The notes below the pieces were generated by a model that saw nothing but the letters and a program-made list of their open reading frames with translations, had not been told where the DNA came from and made no database searches. From assembly GCF_000350225.1 (NCBI RefSeq), contig NW_005178923.1:161866-225865 (forward strand): DNA of 64,000 nucleotides. Reading direction: 5' to 3'. This DNA comes from Chondrus crispus (taxonomy: Eukaryota > Rhodophyta > Florideophyceae > Gigartinales > Gigartinaceae). Below, one piece after another: positions 20,714-30,862 of this stretch. Numbering within the stretch: position 1 is the stretch's first letter; each line of letters starts with the position of its first letter. Made by a program: the position numbers and the translations under genes.

Positions 20714-21640
20714 ATGTCTCTCACGCCCCTATTTTCCTTTCTCCTCTTTCTCCTCTTCCCTCTCTCGCTCGCCACCCAATTCCCACTTCCTTCCGGGGTG
20801 CAACCGGAAGGTGTCACCTTCGCCCGTGGCTCCAACTATTTCGCCGCGGACATCCGCTCCGGCTCTATCTTCCTTGTCGATGTCGCCTCCGGCCTCGTCA
20901 CCACCGCAGTGGCCCCGATCCCTGGCCGCATCGGCGGCGGCATTGACGCATCAAAGGACAGGCTCTTTGTCGCCGGAGGTGGCTCCTTTCTCCCTGGGGT
21001 AGAACCAGCATTGCACGTCTACGATATCCCCACTGGCACACCCATCGCCACATGTCCAACAGGTGGCGGCAGCCTTGTCAATGACGTTATCGCCGACAAA
21101 GACTTTGCCTTTTACACAGACTCGTTCCGTGGCGTGGTATACAAGTTATCCATTTCCGCTCTCCCTCGTTGCCGCTTCGAAACCATACCCCTCCCTACCC
21201 CGGCTTTCAAACCTGAAGCCGGTGTCTTCCGTGCGAACGGGATCGTAAAGTACAAGGGTGGCCTCATCGTCGCCAATTCAGAACTTGCCGCACCCTTTTT
21301 CATAGACATTCTCAACGGCAACAAGGCGCAGAGAATCCTTCCTAATGGCACTACTGAAGGCATCGATGGCCTGGACATCGTGCGCATGAAGGGTGGGTCA
21401 CTCTTGTACGTCACCCAGAACAGTCTTAACCGCGTGTCGGTGTGGAAGCTGAGCATCCGTGGACGTCGGGTGTCTGCGAAATTCGTTAAAAATATCACAT
21501 CATCCGGATTTAACGTCCCTACTACCGTTGCTGTCAAGAAGAATACGCTCGTGGTGGCCAACGCGGCTTTTGGCAGCGTGCCGCCGACCGGACCTATTGA
21601 CGACGACGTAAGGCTGAACATAACAGCAATTCATATCTAA
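20714..21640 (+). CDS. secreted beta-propeller protein, SMP-30/gluconolactonase-like
   Basis: 308 residues, single open frame. The N-terminus (MSLTPLFSFLLFLLFPLSLA) is a clear signal peptide with cleavage likely near residue 20, so the product is secreted or vacuolar. The rest shows the repeated-strand pattern of a six-bladed propeller: PEGVTFARGSNYFAADI, GSIFLVDVASG, GGGIDASKDRLFVAGG, ALHVYDIPTG, DFAFYTDSFRGVVYKL, GIDGLDIVRMKGGSLLYV. These resemble SMP-30/gluconolactonase-type or strictosidine synthase-like hydrolases, which bind a divalent metal with Glu/Asn/Asp side chains; I cannot assign the metal ligands or a substrate. Start chosen because of the signal peptide and the TATTTAAG box 75-80 bp upstream. 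A decayed duplicate lies at 47411-48327, also on the + strand. The function given is a fold-level guess. Confidence 0.85.
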   Translation: MSLTPLFSFLLFLLFPLSLATQFPLPSGVQPEGVTFARGSNYFAADIRSGSIFLVDVASGLVTTAVAPIPGRIGGGIDASKDRLFVAGGGSFLPGVEPALHVYDIPTGTPIATCPTGGGSLVNDVIADKDFAFYTDSFRGVVYKLSISALPRCRFETIPLPTPAFKPEAGVFRANGIVKYKGGLIVANSELAAPFFIDILNGNKAQRILPNGTTEGIDGLDIVRMKGGSLLYVTQNSLNRVSVWKLSIRGRRVSAKFVKNITSSGFNVPTTVAVKKNTLVVANAAFGSVPPTGPIDDDVRLNITAIHI

Positions 21641-21759
21641 AGCGATATCAGTTCGGAGGACGCTCTGGCAAATGAGAGAGTATGTGCAGAATCGCAGCAC
21701 TGTGAGTGATGATTTTGGCTTGCCTGCTTGGTGGTGAGAGGATTCAGTCTCTGGTAGGG

Positions 21760-22589
21760 ATGTTTGAAAGGATGAAGGGAAGCCGAAGTGGCGACGTCCT
21801 TCAAATCCGTCAATAGCTTCCCTTGTTCTTCTGATCTTCTGAGGTTTCGGCCTGCACCTTTTTTTGTGTTTGAATTAGATTGCACGCGCTGCAGTTATGA
21901 AGTTAAACAACCACATGGAACAGAAGATTTCTTGCATGGAGGGATACTGTAAAGTTAACTGTACATTCATCTACTATAGTGTCTATCGGACTGTTATGGT
22001 TAGTCCTCATATGAGGACAAAAGTTATTTTTATTTTTTCCAGACAACGCATTAACTTCTGTGTTTTTTTGCAAATAGAAGTCCATCGCCACAGGTAAAGC
22101 ATTTTGCTCGTCAATTTTAGCGGAAACCAATTCGTTGACGCACATAAAGCTGTTCAAAAGAAAACGTCGGCTTACAATGCGCATTTTTCTTTAAGCTAAT
22201 TTTATACCAGTAGCATAGAAACATTGTGTTGAGTGCTTTCTGTTCGGTTCTAACTTTAGAAATTTTTTTGGAATGGGTCAACCTGCCAAAGAAAAATAGA
22301 ACCCGTGGACATCAAAGTTGAAAAGAAATAAAATTCGCAGTTTTGTATGTTATGTTAACGCTTGGTCGGATGGAGACTAGTAGCACTAAAGTACTTGTAA
22401 ATATTCTGCTAATCTTCTTTTTCTGTGGGCACGCTTCACGACGTTTATCGCTCGCTTGGTCTCTTGCCTTCGATGCATGATTTAGGAATAACTTCAACAT
22501 ATCGAGATGTTCCCGTCTCTGAGCAGTAAGGTGTCACCACCACAACAAAAACCATGATCGACTCACTGTACCACACACTCCAAAAAAAT
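21760..22589. other. about 0.8 kb AT-rich sequence without a supported gene
   Basis: Only short frames with no motif. It contains homopolymer A/T runs and ends where a copia fragment begins. Confidence 0.5.
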
Positions 22590-22745
22590 ATATAGTGAAA
22601 CGAATGGGACGACCGACCCCCTACCTCAACTGGAAAATTCGGTACGTCCCAGAGGGGATACACATTTCGCAACCCTCCCACATTGACAGCGTCGTAACGC
22701 TCCTCGCCCAAACAGGTTGCAATCGCCGATCCATCAGAACCGCCG
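22590..22745 (+). pseudogene. short copia reverse transcriptase fragment
   Basis: Reads KRMGRPTPYLNWKIRY followed by EGIHISQPSHID. This aligns with KRLGRPKSYLNWHFSF and KGIHVSQPAYIT of copia-1 reverse transcriptase (about 3275-3360). No flanking copia sequence is readable, so this is an isolated remnant of about 150 bp. Confidence 0.7.
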
Positions 22746-22927
22746 TCAGGTTCTTCCTCTTGACAGTGATCTTGAAATCTTCAAGGGCAGACTACCGGAT
22801 GAAATCCATTTTATTGTGTTCAAATTGTAGATTTCCTCAGGGGTGCAAAACATTAAACTAAAACTCACTAGCTAGACTGAATAAGCCCTTGTTAAAGTGA
22901 TCAATTTGTGAACAGCGTGCTTATGCA

Positions 22928-23801
22928 TTATCCAGAATTCTGCTTGCGAGATACTTGCTTGTTCCACTCAATTAACCACTCCTTCGTCTTTCTCAGTCCG
23001 TACCAGTCGTGCTCGAAAGCTGAGACTGGGTTGACTTTAGATGCTGCGTCTGCTTCCTTATCGAAGAACCCGCCGTTTCCCCTCTTTGTCAAAGTCTCAC
23101 CTACAGGGCGGCACGAGTCGAAGTCGATGATGGTCGCTGTGCCGTCTTTTTTCACGAAGATGTTAAAGGGGCATATATCATTGTGACAGTATCCCAAGCT
23201 GTGCAAGTGCTCAATCCCCTTCCTCACATCATCTATGAACTTTTCGACGTTCACTGGTTGACGTAGCCCCATAAAATCGACGCACCGCTCGTAGAAGAAT
23301 CCCGTGATTCGATTACCTTGCACGCGGCATCCCAAAAACTTCGCGATATTGGGATGCGGTGAGTGTCGCAGCACCTCACACGCCCGAGCTTCCACCAGGA
23401 AGTCATCCTTCACCATCTTAAGCTCCTCGAGATATTCAGGGAAAGGAACAACCAGGGGCGGTTTCTTGAGGAAGATGCCCTCCGATGGCTCCAACGAAGC
23501 TGCTGTGAAGTGCCCAGGGTCAAATTTAGGAAATATGTCCTTGAACATGTGCCGCCCGGCGCTCTCTTTCAGTTTCTCAAGGTCGATCATGTCAAGCCTT
23601 GCGCTCATGTCGTCTGGCATGAGGTGTTCTTCATCCTTCTCAGTGGAACCTAAAAGATTGATATAGTATCGATGCGTAGTATACCTCTTCAACATTGTCT
23701 TCCTCTCCAAAAACAATATTCAGTCCCAAGAGATTGCGTCTCCCGGATCCATCCTTCTCGAATATGGCCTCACTGTCCATTGCGCTCTCGAAAACCTTCA
23801 T
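22928..23801 (-). CDS. protein kinase-like protein, one probable intron
   Basis: A 722-base frame ending at 22928 carries kinase features: an alpha-C-like EARACEVLRHSPHPNIAKFLG, the catalytic loop as HNDICPFNIFV (HRD is HND; Asp and Asn kept), and the metal-binding motif as IIDFDSC (DFG is DFD). A conventional ATP-binding lysine and glycine loop are not evident, so it may be a divergent or atypical kinase. The C-terminal lobe is short (about 75 residues after DFD). The N-terminus is best explained by splicing from ATG at 23801. A 28-base exon ends at a GTGAGG donor (23773), a 124-base intron ends TTTTAG (23650), and the frame then joins at STEKDEEH, giving about 249 residues. Unspliced, the ATG frame hits TGA quickly. 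TATA-like GTATAAAACC lies about 110 bp upstream. No partner gene is evident. Confidence 0.7.
23650..23773 (-). other. probable spliceosomal intron of the kinase-like gene
   Basis: 124 bases, GTGAGG...CAATCTTTTAG on the minus strand. It restores the frame between an ATG-initiated exon and the kinase frame (phase 1). It is the only intron I can support in the window. Confidence 0.5.
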
Positions 23802-23904
23802 TGTAGATCCAGCTGATCGTCAATGACCAGGAATGAAACAGCGATTTCAGGTAGCAACCACCGCCTGAGACGCCATGGTTTGTTGGTGTGGTGCAGGTCG
23901 GCCA

Positions 23905-23916
23905 GGTTTTATACGG
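23905..23916 (-). promoter_or_regulatory. TATA-like box upstream of the kinase-like gene
   Basis: Minus strand CCGTATAAAACC about 105-115 bases before the ATG at 23801. A short upstream frame (ATG at about 23876, nine codons, then TGA) lies between the box and the start. Confidence 0.4.
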
Positions 23917-24027
23917 CGAATTTTTTGAGTGGGAAAACAAAACACTGCTCCCTCACCCTTTCGCCCGGCCCCCTCCAAACGCAAACTCCTGACCCCCGCA
24001 GGTTGGCACTGTCATCGCTATTCTCCT

Positions 24028-24604
24028 TCAATCCGGCGACAATGCCAAGTGATATTTTTCGCCAGCGCTCAGCGTAAGGGGATGTACAGCAATCCCTCTT
24101 GGATCCATGGCCCAGGCCCGGATCGTCTCATCCTCGTGAACAGTTATAGCGTCTTCGCCGATTCGTGAACAGCCTATCCACGAAACTTCCTTGCCATCGT
24201 CATGGGGGTTTCCGGCATTTGCAGATTCCCATCCCCGAAGGACACCGTTCCTTGATACCGGTGGTAGTTCCAACCACATTGTCCTCTTCAGTCTGCAACA
24301 ATAACCTTGATTCCAGTTCATCCCTCAACAACGTACACAAGAATGCCCTTTCATTGCAAACACCCCAGGCCACCACTTTTCCCCCTCCCGTCCCAACACT
24401 CGTCCCGCAAACGCGCCCACCGCATGCCAATAAACGATGCAGAAACTGCAGGCTAGTGAGGCATGGCGTTATTGTCTTCACCCACGGCCTCTTCGCATCC
24501 CGTTCGATATCCGCTGTACACTCCTGCAACAGAGTCGATTCATTTATAGTACTAAGCAACCGCGCATAGACCTGAAACCACACTTCATCCGCCTGGAAGG
24601 ACAC
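24028..24604 (-). pseudogene. possible WD-repeat-like remnant, frameshifted
   Basis: Two overlapping frames that look like one coding region split by a frameshift near 24260. The first (24604-24200) reads LLACGGRVCGTSVGTGGG then KVVAWGV. The second (to 24028) reads GKEVSWIGC, EDAITVHEDETIRAWAMDP and EKYHLALSPD. The spacing GEDAITVHEDETIRAW resembles a WD40 blade. Divergent from the Sel1-repeat gene next door. Could also be a two-exon gene whose intron I cannot define. No function assigned. Confidence 0.35.
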
Positions 24605-24609
24605 GATCT

Positions 24610-25074
24610 ATGGAGCTGTTTGAGCGCGCAATCGAGAAGGGTGACGACGTCAATGTGATGGTGAACCTCGGTGTTTTGCTCGAAAAAGGTGCAGAAGGTG
24701 TGGAACGTGACGCGGTACGAGCTGTGGCATTGTATGGCCGTGCAATGGCGAAAGGAAATTCCGGTAACGCGACTTGGTATTTTGCGATGACGTTGAGGGA
24801 CGGAGGGCAAGGGATGGAGCGCAATGCAGTGCGTGCGGTGGAGCTGTTTGAGATGGACATCGAGAAACAGAAGCAGAGCTGGTCAATGGTGCGTCTCGGA
24901 GACATGATGCAGGACGGGGCGGACGGGGTGGCCCGCGACAGGGGTCGAGCGATAGAGTTGTACGAGATGGCGGTCGAGGAAGACAACAACGCAGAGGTGG
25001 TAGCCCAACTTGCGGCGTTGCGGCGGGACAGATCGAATAGCAGTACGAATAGCAGTACGCCGGACGAAGGGTGA
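24610..25074 (+). CDS. Sel1-like repeat protein
   Basis: 154 residues with four roughly 36-residue helical repeats of the Sel1 type. Recognisable units are LGVLLEKGAEGVERDAVRAV, then GNATWYFAMTLRDGGQGMER, then VRLGDMMQDGADGVARDR, then a final VAQLAALRRD. Each has the alternating small and large residues and the G-(A/Q)-G-(V/M)-x-R-D turn typical of the family. Sel1 repeats build protein-protein interaction scaffolds; nothing here indicates a partner. The tail is Ser/Asn/Thr-rich. An upstream in-frame TAA supports the ATG at 24610. There is no signal peptide, so it is likely cytosolic. It is short for the family, so it may be a fragment of a longer repeat gene. Confidence 0.65.
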   Translation: MELFERAIEKGDDVNVMVNLGVLLEKGAEGVERDAVRAVALYGRAMAKGNSGNATWYFAMTLRDGGQGMERNAVRAVELFEMDIEKQKQSWSMVRLGDMMQDGADGVARDRGRAIELYEMAVEEDNNAEVVAQLAALRRDRSNSSTNSSTPDEG

Positions 25075-25079
25075 GAGTG

Positions 25080-26740
25080 AGAACGGAGGAAGTGGGGGCG
25101 GGATTGAAGGCGAGGGGGGAGGAACCACATACAAACTTGTACTGTACTCTTCCGGTACCCCTCGGGTACCATAGGTAGGCGGCAATGTAACATATTTTTG
25201 GTGTAATTGTTTTGGGTGTAATTATTATTAGATATGACAACAGTAACACGTGTACAGTAGTGCATTCGTCATCGCTGCCGATGGCCTCGTCCTTCAGCCG
25301 GAGAGGAAGACAGGGAAAAGGGAGGACGACAGAGCCGGACGGCAGAGTCGCCGGCGAGTCTCCGACACCTGTAGCCAACGTCGACTCGATGTTAATCGAA
25401 AACACTCATCTGTACGCTAGCGATACTCTGTTTCCATTAAAGGCAGAGTAGCCGAATCCAACGGTCGCCCGGTTTAGCCCATCCCTCAGTCGGCCTCCGA
25501 CAGCTCCGCCGCACCGGCTTACCACTCCGCCTCATGACCGTGGCCGCAGCAGCCTCAAGCGGGGAACGGCAACAAAAGATCCTTCACACCGCGTCCACAC
25601 CGCGTGGCAACACGCCCGCCGACGCCCGTCAAAATCGGGTCCCCCCCCAAAGATCCTTCTCGGTCTCATTGCAAATATTTCCTACATGCCACGCCCGCCG
25701 CCCCCACGCACTATCTTCGTCTGCAGGGCTCCGTGGCTCACCGCCTGCCAGATAGCCTTCGCCGTCTCGCTGCCGACTCAGCGCGCACGTCACGTGTTGC
25801 GACCCATATGCCGCGCTCTGCCGCGGCGGCGCAAGACGCTGCGCGCCTGCATTACTAATCCCCTAATCCCCTAAGGTGTCACTAAGTTGTGAACCTCTAG
25901 GTCTTCCCTCGCGCTAAAGTAACACCTGCATCTTTCACAGAAAATGTTCTTTCTCAGACTTCCTACCTTCCTAGTAGAACCTTCCGCACATTTTATCTCC
26001 CGTCACCATATCGCAGTACTATGCTTGCTTTCTAAACTGCCTTGTAACAAGGAAAAAATTCCGGTACTGATATTTCCCTCTAAGGAACTCTGATCAAGGT
26101 CACTGCGTTTATTTCGCACCATGAAACGGGTAAAGTCCTTCATATATTGTTCCAAAGTAGGAGGGAACGAGCATTACGCAATTTCACATCCACATCAGGG
26201 TACACAGACAACGATATGTAGGGAGCAAAGCTAATGGTCGCTGTCCAATGCTTTTATTTGGACACACATGACAGCGTACCTAAAAACGATGACGTCGCCT
26301 CTGGACAGGTCGTTAACCCCTTTTAAAACGATATAGCATGGTTTTGGAAACCCCAAAAAGCCGTCGTTGTAATAGAAATTATTCACCTGTGTCTCACGAA
26401 GCTCCGATCTTGGATTTTAACGAATGTCTAATGTACATAGGAACTGTAAAAAACGTTGCAAGCGGTCGCCCTTTCGCACCATAAACGTGAAACAGGAACC
26501 TATCTCAACCCAATGTTCATAAGCGAAGAAAAACGGCCGTTGCCCCTCAGACGCAATTTTTGAAATTGCTCTATTGTATCGCTTCAACATTACACCCCAC
26601 CCACCCGCTTCTTCATATGATGTTTTTACTTCACTACTGCTGGACGTGAAATTGATAATGCCTGGGGAAGGATGAAGAAACGTGAAAACCCGTTGCTGAA
26701 GTCCACCAACCCATGCTTGTGCATGTTTCCAACTTTCTTC
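25080..26740. other. about 1.65 kb intergenic, no supported gene
   Basis: 25450-25870 is C-rich with low-complexity frames. 25870-26740 has no long frame on either strand. Short open frames at 25212-25451 and 25534-25755 have no recognisable motif. The right part is presumably 5' flank of the zinc-finger gene. Confidence 0.5.
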
Positions 26741-26747
26741 TACTGCG

Positions 26748-26755
26748 TATTTAAG
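26748..26755 (+). promoter_or_regulatory. TATTTAAG box upstream of the zinc-finger gene
   Basis: TATTTAAG followed by TATTTAAC, about 140 bases before the ATG at 26889. It is the same octamer as the box upstream of the beta-propeller gene. Confidence 0.5.
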
Positions 26756-26888
26756 TATTTAACTGAGCACATGGAAATGTCGCAGACACTCTCCCTCAAG
26801 CAATATTCATCACACACAATCAACACCACCCAACACTAAATCATTCCAATCTTTTCAAAAGCACCCACATCCATTGCACCACAGGAAC

Positions 26889-27731
26889 ATGTCTGCATCT
26901 AGAAACAGTAGTAGTAGAGGGGCTGGACCCTCCAAATTTGACTGCTCGAGGTGCCGCAGAATCTTTACAACCAGGGAAAAACTCCGGGAGCATTGCCTTA
27001 TAGAGATTAATTGTGCACAAAAGGGATCAGGCGGAAACGCAAGCGAGGCGTCGGGTTCTATATTCAATGGCTTATCCTCCTTCCAAAGCCTGCCGAGCAT
27101 ATCTCATTCCAGTCGTGACACTAGACGTGGAAGCAAGCTCCCACCAGGAGCTATATTCGATGGCTTATCCTCTTTCCAAAGCCTGCCTAGCATATCTCAT
27201 TCCAGTCGTGGCACTAGACGTGGAAGCAAGCTCCCACCAGGAGCCCTATCTGAGACTCAAGAGCTTTTCAAATGCGATACGTGCTACAAGTCATACAATG
27301 GGCGTCGAGCTCTCGTGACCCACGTTCGTAACGTCCACAGTAGTAAGAAACGGTGTTCCTATTGCAACGCGGGCTTCGTGACGAGTGGAGGACTGCAAAG
27401 ACATGAGCGGCGTGAACATCAGCCTGGCCAGGAGCACAAATGCCAGACCTGTGGTCTTAGATTTGCTGGTACTAGAAGGCTGGAGTTTCACAAACGAGAT
27501 ATGCATTCGGAAACAGCAGATTTTTCTTGCAAGCATTGCAAAGAGTCTTTCTCGAAGAGAAGTAGGCTTAGAGCTCACATGGAAAATGAACACGATGGAG
27601 GATATATTTTTACATGCAAATTATGCCCAAAGTCGTACGGAAAGCGCACTCGGATTCAGCGTCATGTGCGCGAAGTTCATGACAAGAGAAGGCCAAGCCA
27701 CGAGCACTACTCTGAAAGGAAAACTAGTTAA
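26889..27731 (+). CDS. C2H2 zinc-finger protein
   Basis: 280 residues from ATG 26889. A first degenerate finger (FDCSRCRRIFTTREKLREHC, second His missing) lies at residues ~17-40. Five regular C2H2 fingers follow from residue ~122: FKCDTCYKSYNGRRALVTH, KRCSYCNAGFVTSGGLQRH, HKCQTCGLRFAGTRRLEFH, FSCKHCKESFSKRSRLRAH and FTCKLCPKSYGKRTRIQRH. Each ends with a second His four or five residues on. Between finger one and the rest is a 31-residue unit repeated in tandem (IFNGLSSFQSLPSISHSS, then IFDGLSSFQSLPSISHSS). Such arrays usually bind DNA in the nucleus, so a transcription-factor role is likely but targets are unknown. Linkers are longer than the Kruppel TGEKP type. A decayed relative may lie at 55980-56240. 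Confidence 0.88.
   Translation: MSASRNSSSRGAGPSKFDCSRCRRIFTTREKLREHCLIEINCAQKGSGGNASEASGSIFNGLSSFQSLPSISHSSRDTRRGSKLPPGAIFDGLSSFQSLPSISHSSRGTRRGSKLPPGALSETQELFKCDTCYKSYNGRRALVTHVRNVHSSKKRCSYCNAGFVTSGGLQRHERREHQPGQEHKCQTCGLRFAGTRRLEFHKRDMHSETADFSCKHCKESFSKRSRLRAHMENEHDGGYIFTCKLCPKSYGKRTRIQRHVREVHDKRRPSHEHYSERKTS
27060..27245 (+). repeat. 93-bp in-frame tandem duplication in the zinc-finger gene
   Basis: Copies at 27060-27152 and 27153-27245 differ at only a few positions. Each encodes a 31-residue Ser-rich unit containing SLPSISHSSR and RRGSKLPPGA. It is in frame, so the protein remains open. Confidence 0.9.
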
Positions 27732-27734
27732 TAC

Positions 27735-28394
27735 GAACAAAGTACAGTAACAAAACTTCTAGCTGCTTGTCTTCTCCTACAAACTGCCTTCTTCTTGAAT
27801 TTTTATCTGCCTAGCGGGAATTTCAAACTTAATTCGTTGTTTTTCTTTTGCTAGCGTCTCCGCGCGAAGACCGTTTTATTCTGCACTGCATGTACAGATG
27901 CAGTCTCAGAGCCGGTTCTAACTCAAAAGAAATCTTGATCAATCGCCTTCACAATATCATGGAGTTACCTGCAGCCTATTAATTGGTTAGTTCGATGTTA
28001 ATCTTTTTTTGACATCGAAGCAAAAATCAGAAAGGGAGGTGTGATTGCCCTGGCCTGCTTGTAGCGTGAGGAGTGCCGCAAGTGGCAAGCATCAACCCAG
28101 CTCAGGAAACATTGAGGATCGGTTTTTAGAGGCATCTACTGCAGGGAGCGATTCTTTCTTTTGTCTGAACTTCCACACATCTCTTTCCCTTTTCATTTGT
28201 ATTTGCGCCGAACCTCCCGCCCCTTGCGGTTCTCCATTAGTGGTGCTTTTAGCTATTGCGATTGCATGAAAATGGAAGGATTGCCGAAGCGTTCCCCCCG
28301 GTGGCGTGCAGGGGATAAACCATTCTTAACAACTCCAACGCAACGCGACGCTCCAAGCGCTCCTGCGCCCTTTACTGAGCTGTGATGGGTTGCT
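27735..28394. other. about 0.65 kb without a supported gene
   Basis: 3' flank of the zinc-finger gene, with several short frames and no recognisable motif. Confidence 0.5.
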
Positions 28395-28649
28395 GTGGAC
28401 AGAGGGAGCTCGCCAAAATCTCTGGAAACCACTGCAAGGAGAGCAGAAGCTCCTGCGGAAGGTCCCGTCGTTGAAGTTCAACTGCCGCCGAGGGCGCTGT
28501 TTGAACATGTGCACGACGGACATGACATCCGCATGAAGAATAAGCTTTTCTCATTCTTCGCAAGGAAAGCCATGCGGGCAAATGGGGAAATTGGAAAAGA
28601 ATGGAAGCGTCGTACATCAGGAAACAAGATGGAATTGGTGTACCGAAAC
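28395..28649 (+). pseudogene. unidentified coding region, left part, interrupted by the gypsy element
   Basis: An open + frame from about 28395 runs to the gypsy boundary (EIGKEWKRRTSG, then NKMELVYRN). It has no ATG near its start (an in-frame TGA lies just upstream), so a 5' exon may be missing or the gene is already decayed. Its continuation is at 33914. Basic, no family recognised. Confidence 0.45.
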
Positions 28650-28934
28650 TGTAGCGGGAACTCTCGAACGGAACTGAACTTCAAGCTGATGGAAGTGATG
28701 TTCTTTCTTTCTGCTAGCATTATAACTCTCCTCTACTTATACTATTTGCTGCATTGTAAGGCTCTCCAATAATTCTCCGATAACTCTCCGATAACTCCCC
28801 TGGTGTGCGACATGAAATAATATTTCTTGTCTATGCAATATTCGTGCACTCTCCCTTGCTCATTATGCAATATTCGTACACTCTCCCTGAATCATTTAGA
28901 ATAATAATTTGAGAGTCACATATGACACGTTGCA
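28650..28934 (-). repeat. gypsy 3' LTR
   Basis: 285 bp. On the minus strand it starts TGCAACGTGTCATATG and ends TTCCCGCTACA. A polypurine tract AAGGAGGAGG (minus strand, about 28941-28950) lies just upstream. Inside are short tandem repeats (CTCCGATAACT twice; TATGCAATATTCG with CACTCTCCCT twice). Confidence 0.92.
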
Positions 28935-30860
28935 CTAATGCCTCCTCCTTGGAATGACGTCCGCGTCATTCATTTCGTTTTCCAGCAAGTAATTTTGGAG
29001 CTGTTCATTGATTGTCCCATCGGCATCCACGGGATTGCGCAAAGGTTCCCACGTAGATTCATGAGAAGGTTGCCCCTTCCACTGAACTAGGAACTGCATT
29101 CCTCTGCCGCGTCGACGATGCTGCAAGATCGTCTCGACATATTATTCTGTTCCTTCGGTGAGTTGAACCGGCAGTGGTGGAGCCGGCTTTGAGACAGATA
29201 GCTCTTCGGGTTGTTCGTAGTATTTGTCGGTGTACGATACATTGATGACGGGATGTGCCTTGAAGCTCGGAGGGAATTTCAAACGGACTGCATTGGGACC
29301 TACAAGCGCGACAATCTCAAACGGTCCTAACTGCTTTGCTTGCAGCTTCACGGAAACTTGGCCCCTATTATATGAATCTCGTAAGAACTTGCTCTTCACC
29401 ATGACCTTGTCCCCAATAGTATAATTATGCGGTCGAAAATGCTTCTCCGCGTGCCGCAACTGTTGTTTCCGAGCGTGCTGATATGCTCGCTGTGCATCCT
29501 TAAACGTTTCTCTTAAAATGACTTGTAATTCTGAGACTGCTTGTACGGGAGAGCTCTCATTGCACAGAAAGTGCAAGGGATGCCGAGGCTCGCATCCAAG
29601 ATCCAAGAAAAAGGAGTGTACCCAGTAGTGTCGTGGACGGATGAGCTGTAAGCAAATTCTGCAGTAGCAAGTAGCTGATCCCAGTTATTCTGATGATAAT
29701 TGCAGAACAGACGGAGATAAGTCTCGAGCATTTTGTTCATGACCTCAGATTGACCATCCGTCTGAGGATGGTTGCTTATTGACATCCTCAACTGCACGCC
29801 GAGCAGCCTATTCAGGTTCTTCCAAAACTCTGAAGTGAACTTGGGGTCGCGGTCGCTAACCAGAGAATCCGGCAAACCGTGAAGTCTGAATACGTGCTCG
29901 TGAAAGTCCTTGGCCGCTGTGATTGCGTCGTCGGTCGATGAACAGGGAACAAAATGCGGTCTCTTTGAAAACCGATCAACGTGGGTCGTGATTGCGTCAT
30001 AACCGGACTTCGTCTTTGGCAGCTGTGTAATGAAAGCGAGCGACACACTGCCTCATCGACGGTCTGCCAGCTCAAGGATATGTGGTGTTGTGAATGGCTT
30101 CTGATTGGATACCTTATGTCTCTGGCATTTGTCACACCCCCGTACGTACCTCTTGATGTCCCGCACCTTCTTGTTCCAATGAAACTGCTCAAGTCGTTTC
30201 AGCGTCTTTGCAAGTCCGAAGTGCCCAGAGACAGGTGCGTCGTGAGCTATTTTAAGCAGCTCCTTCACTGCCGTCAGTGGAACGCAAATTTCCCCAGACG
30301 TTAATTTGAGTAAACCACCCTGTAGTGCGTATCGAGACGTTTTTGCATCCTTGCCATCCTGTAACCTGGTCAGAATGGGGCCAAAATGCTGATCCTCTGA
30401 AGGGCAGGTCACATCCAGGGATTCAGGGAGATCTCTTGTAATGACAGAGACGTTTGATAGTAGTGCCGAGAGATCTGAATCAACGTGTGGAGCTCGTGAC
30501 AATGTGTTTCCAAGGACACGTACCTTGCCCTTCTGTAACGTGATAGGGAATATGCCGAAGTTTGTAAGCGTGCCCACCACACCGATTCTCCATTCGACTA
30601 AGGTTTTGCTTTGTAAAAAGGTACTTCAAAACTTGATTATCTGTAATAATCTCGAATGAGGATCCCTCCAGGTAACATCTAAAATGTTCAAGAAACCCAA
30701 TCAACCCAAGCAGTTCGCGGTCATTAGCGGAATAGTTCTGTTGCGCGTTGTTGAGTTTTCTTGAAAAGTAGGCAACCGCATGTTCTTCCCGTTCACAATT
30801 TTTGTAAGTGTGCCGCCAATAGCTGTCTGATAAACATCTATGTGCCCACGAAATGGTAGC
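28935..30860 (-). pseudogene. gypsy RNase H, integrase and chromodomain, broken
   Basis: RNase H end: FEIITDNQVLKYLFTKQNLS, then a frameshift near 30580. Integrase zinc-binding region: HDAPVSGHFG ... CDKCQRHK. A TGA replaces an expected Trp at 30053-30055 before GSVSLAFITQLPKT. The integrase core continues with HVDRFSKRPHF, SDRDPKFTSEFW and HPQTDGQSEVMN. A frameshift near 29600 is followed by the C-terminal domain (VMVKSKFLRDSYN, KQLGPFEIVALVG, VSYTDKYYEQPEE). A TAA at 29142 precedes the chromodomain, which reads FLVQWKGQPSHESTWEPL with its aromatic cage positions. Chromodomains of such elements steer integration toward marked chromatin. Confidence 0.85.
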
Positions 30861-30862
30861 GT

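Noticed and set aside
24585..25405. Minus-strand frames of 226 and 251 codons opposite the Sel1-repeat gene
   Set aside because: They are antisense shadows of the Sel1-repeat frame and its flank, with Ser/Pro/Arg-rich translations and no motifs.
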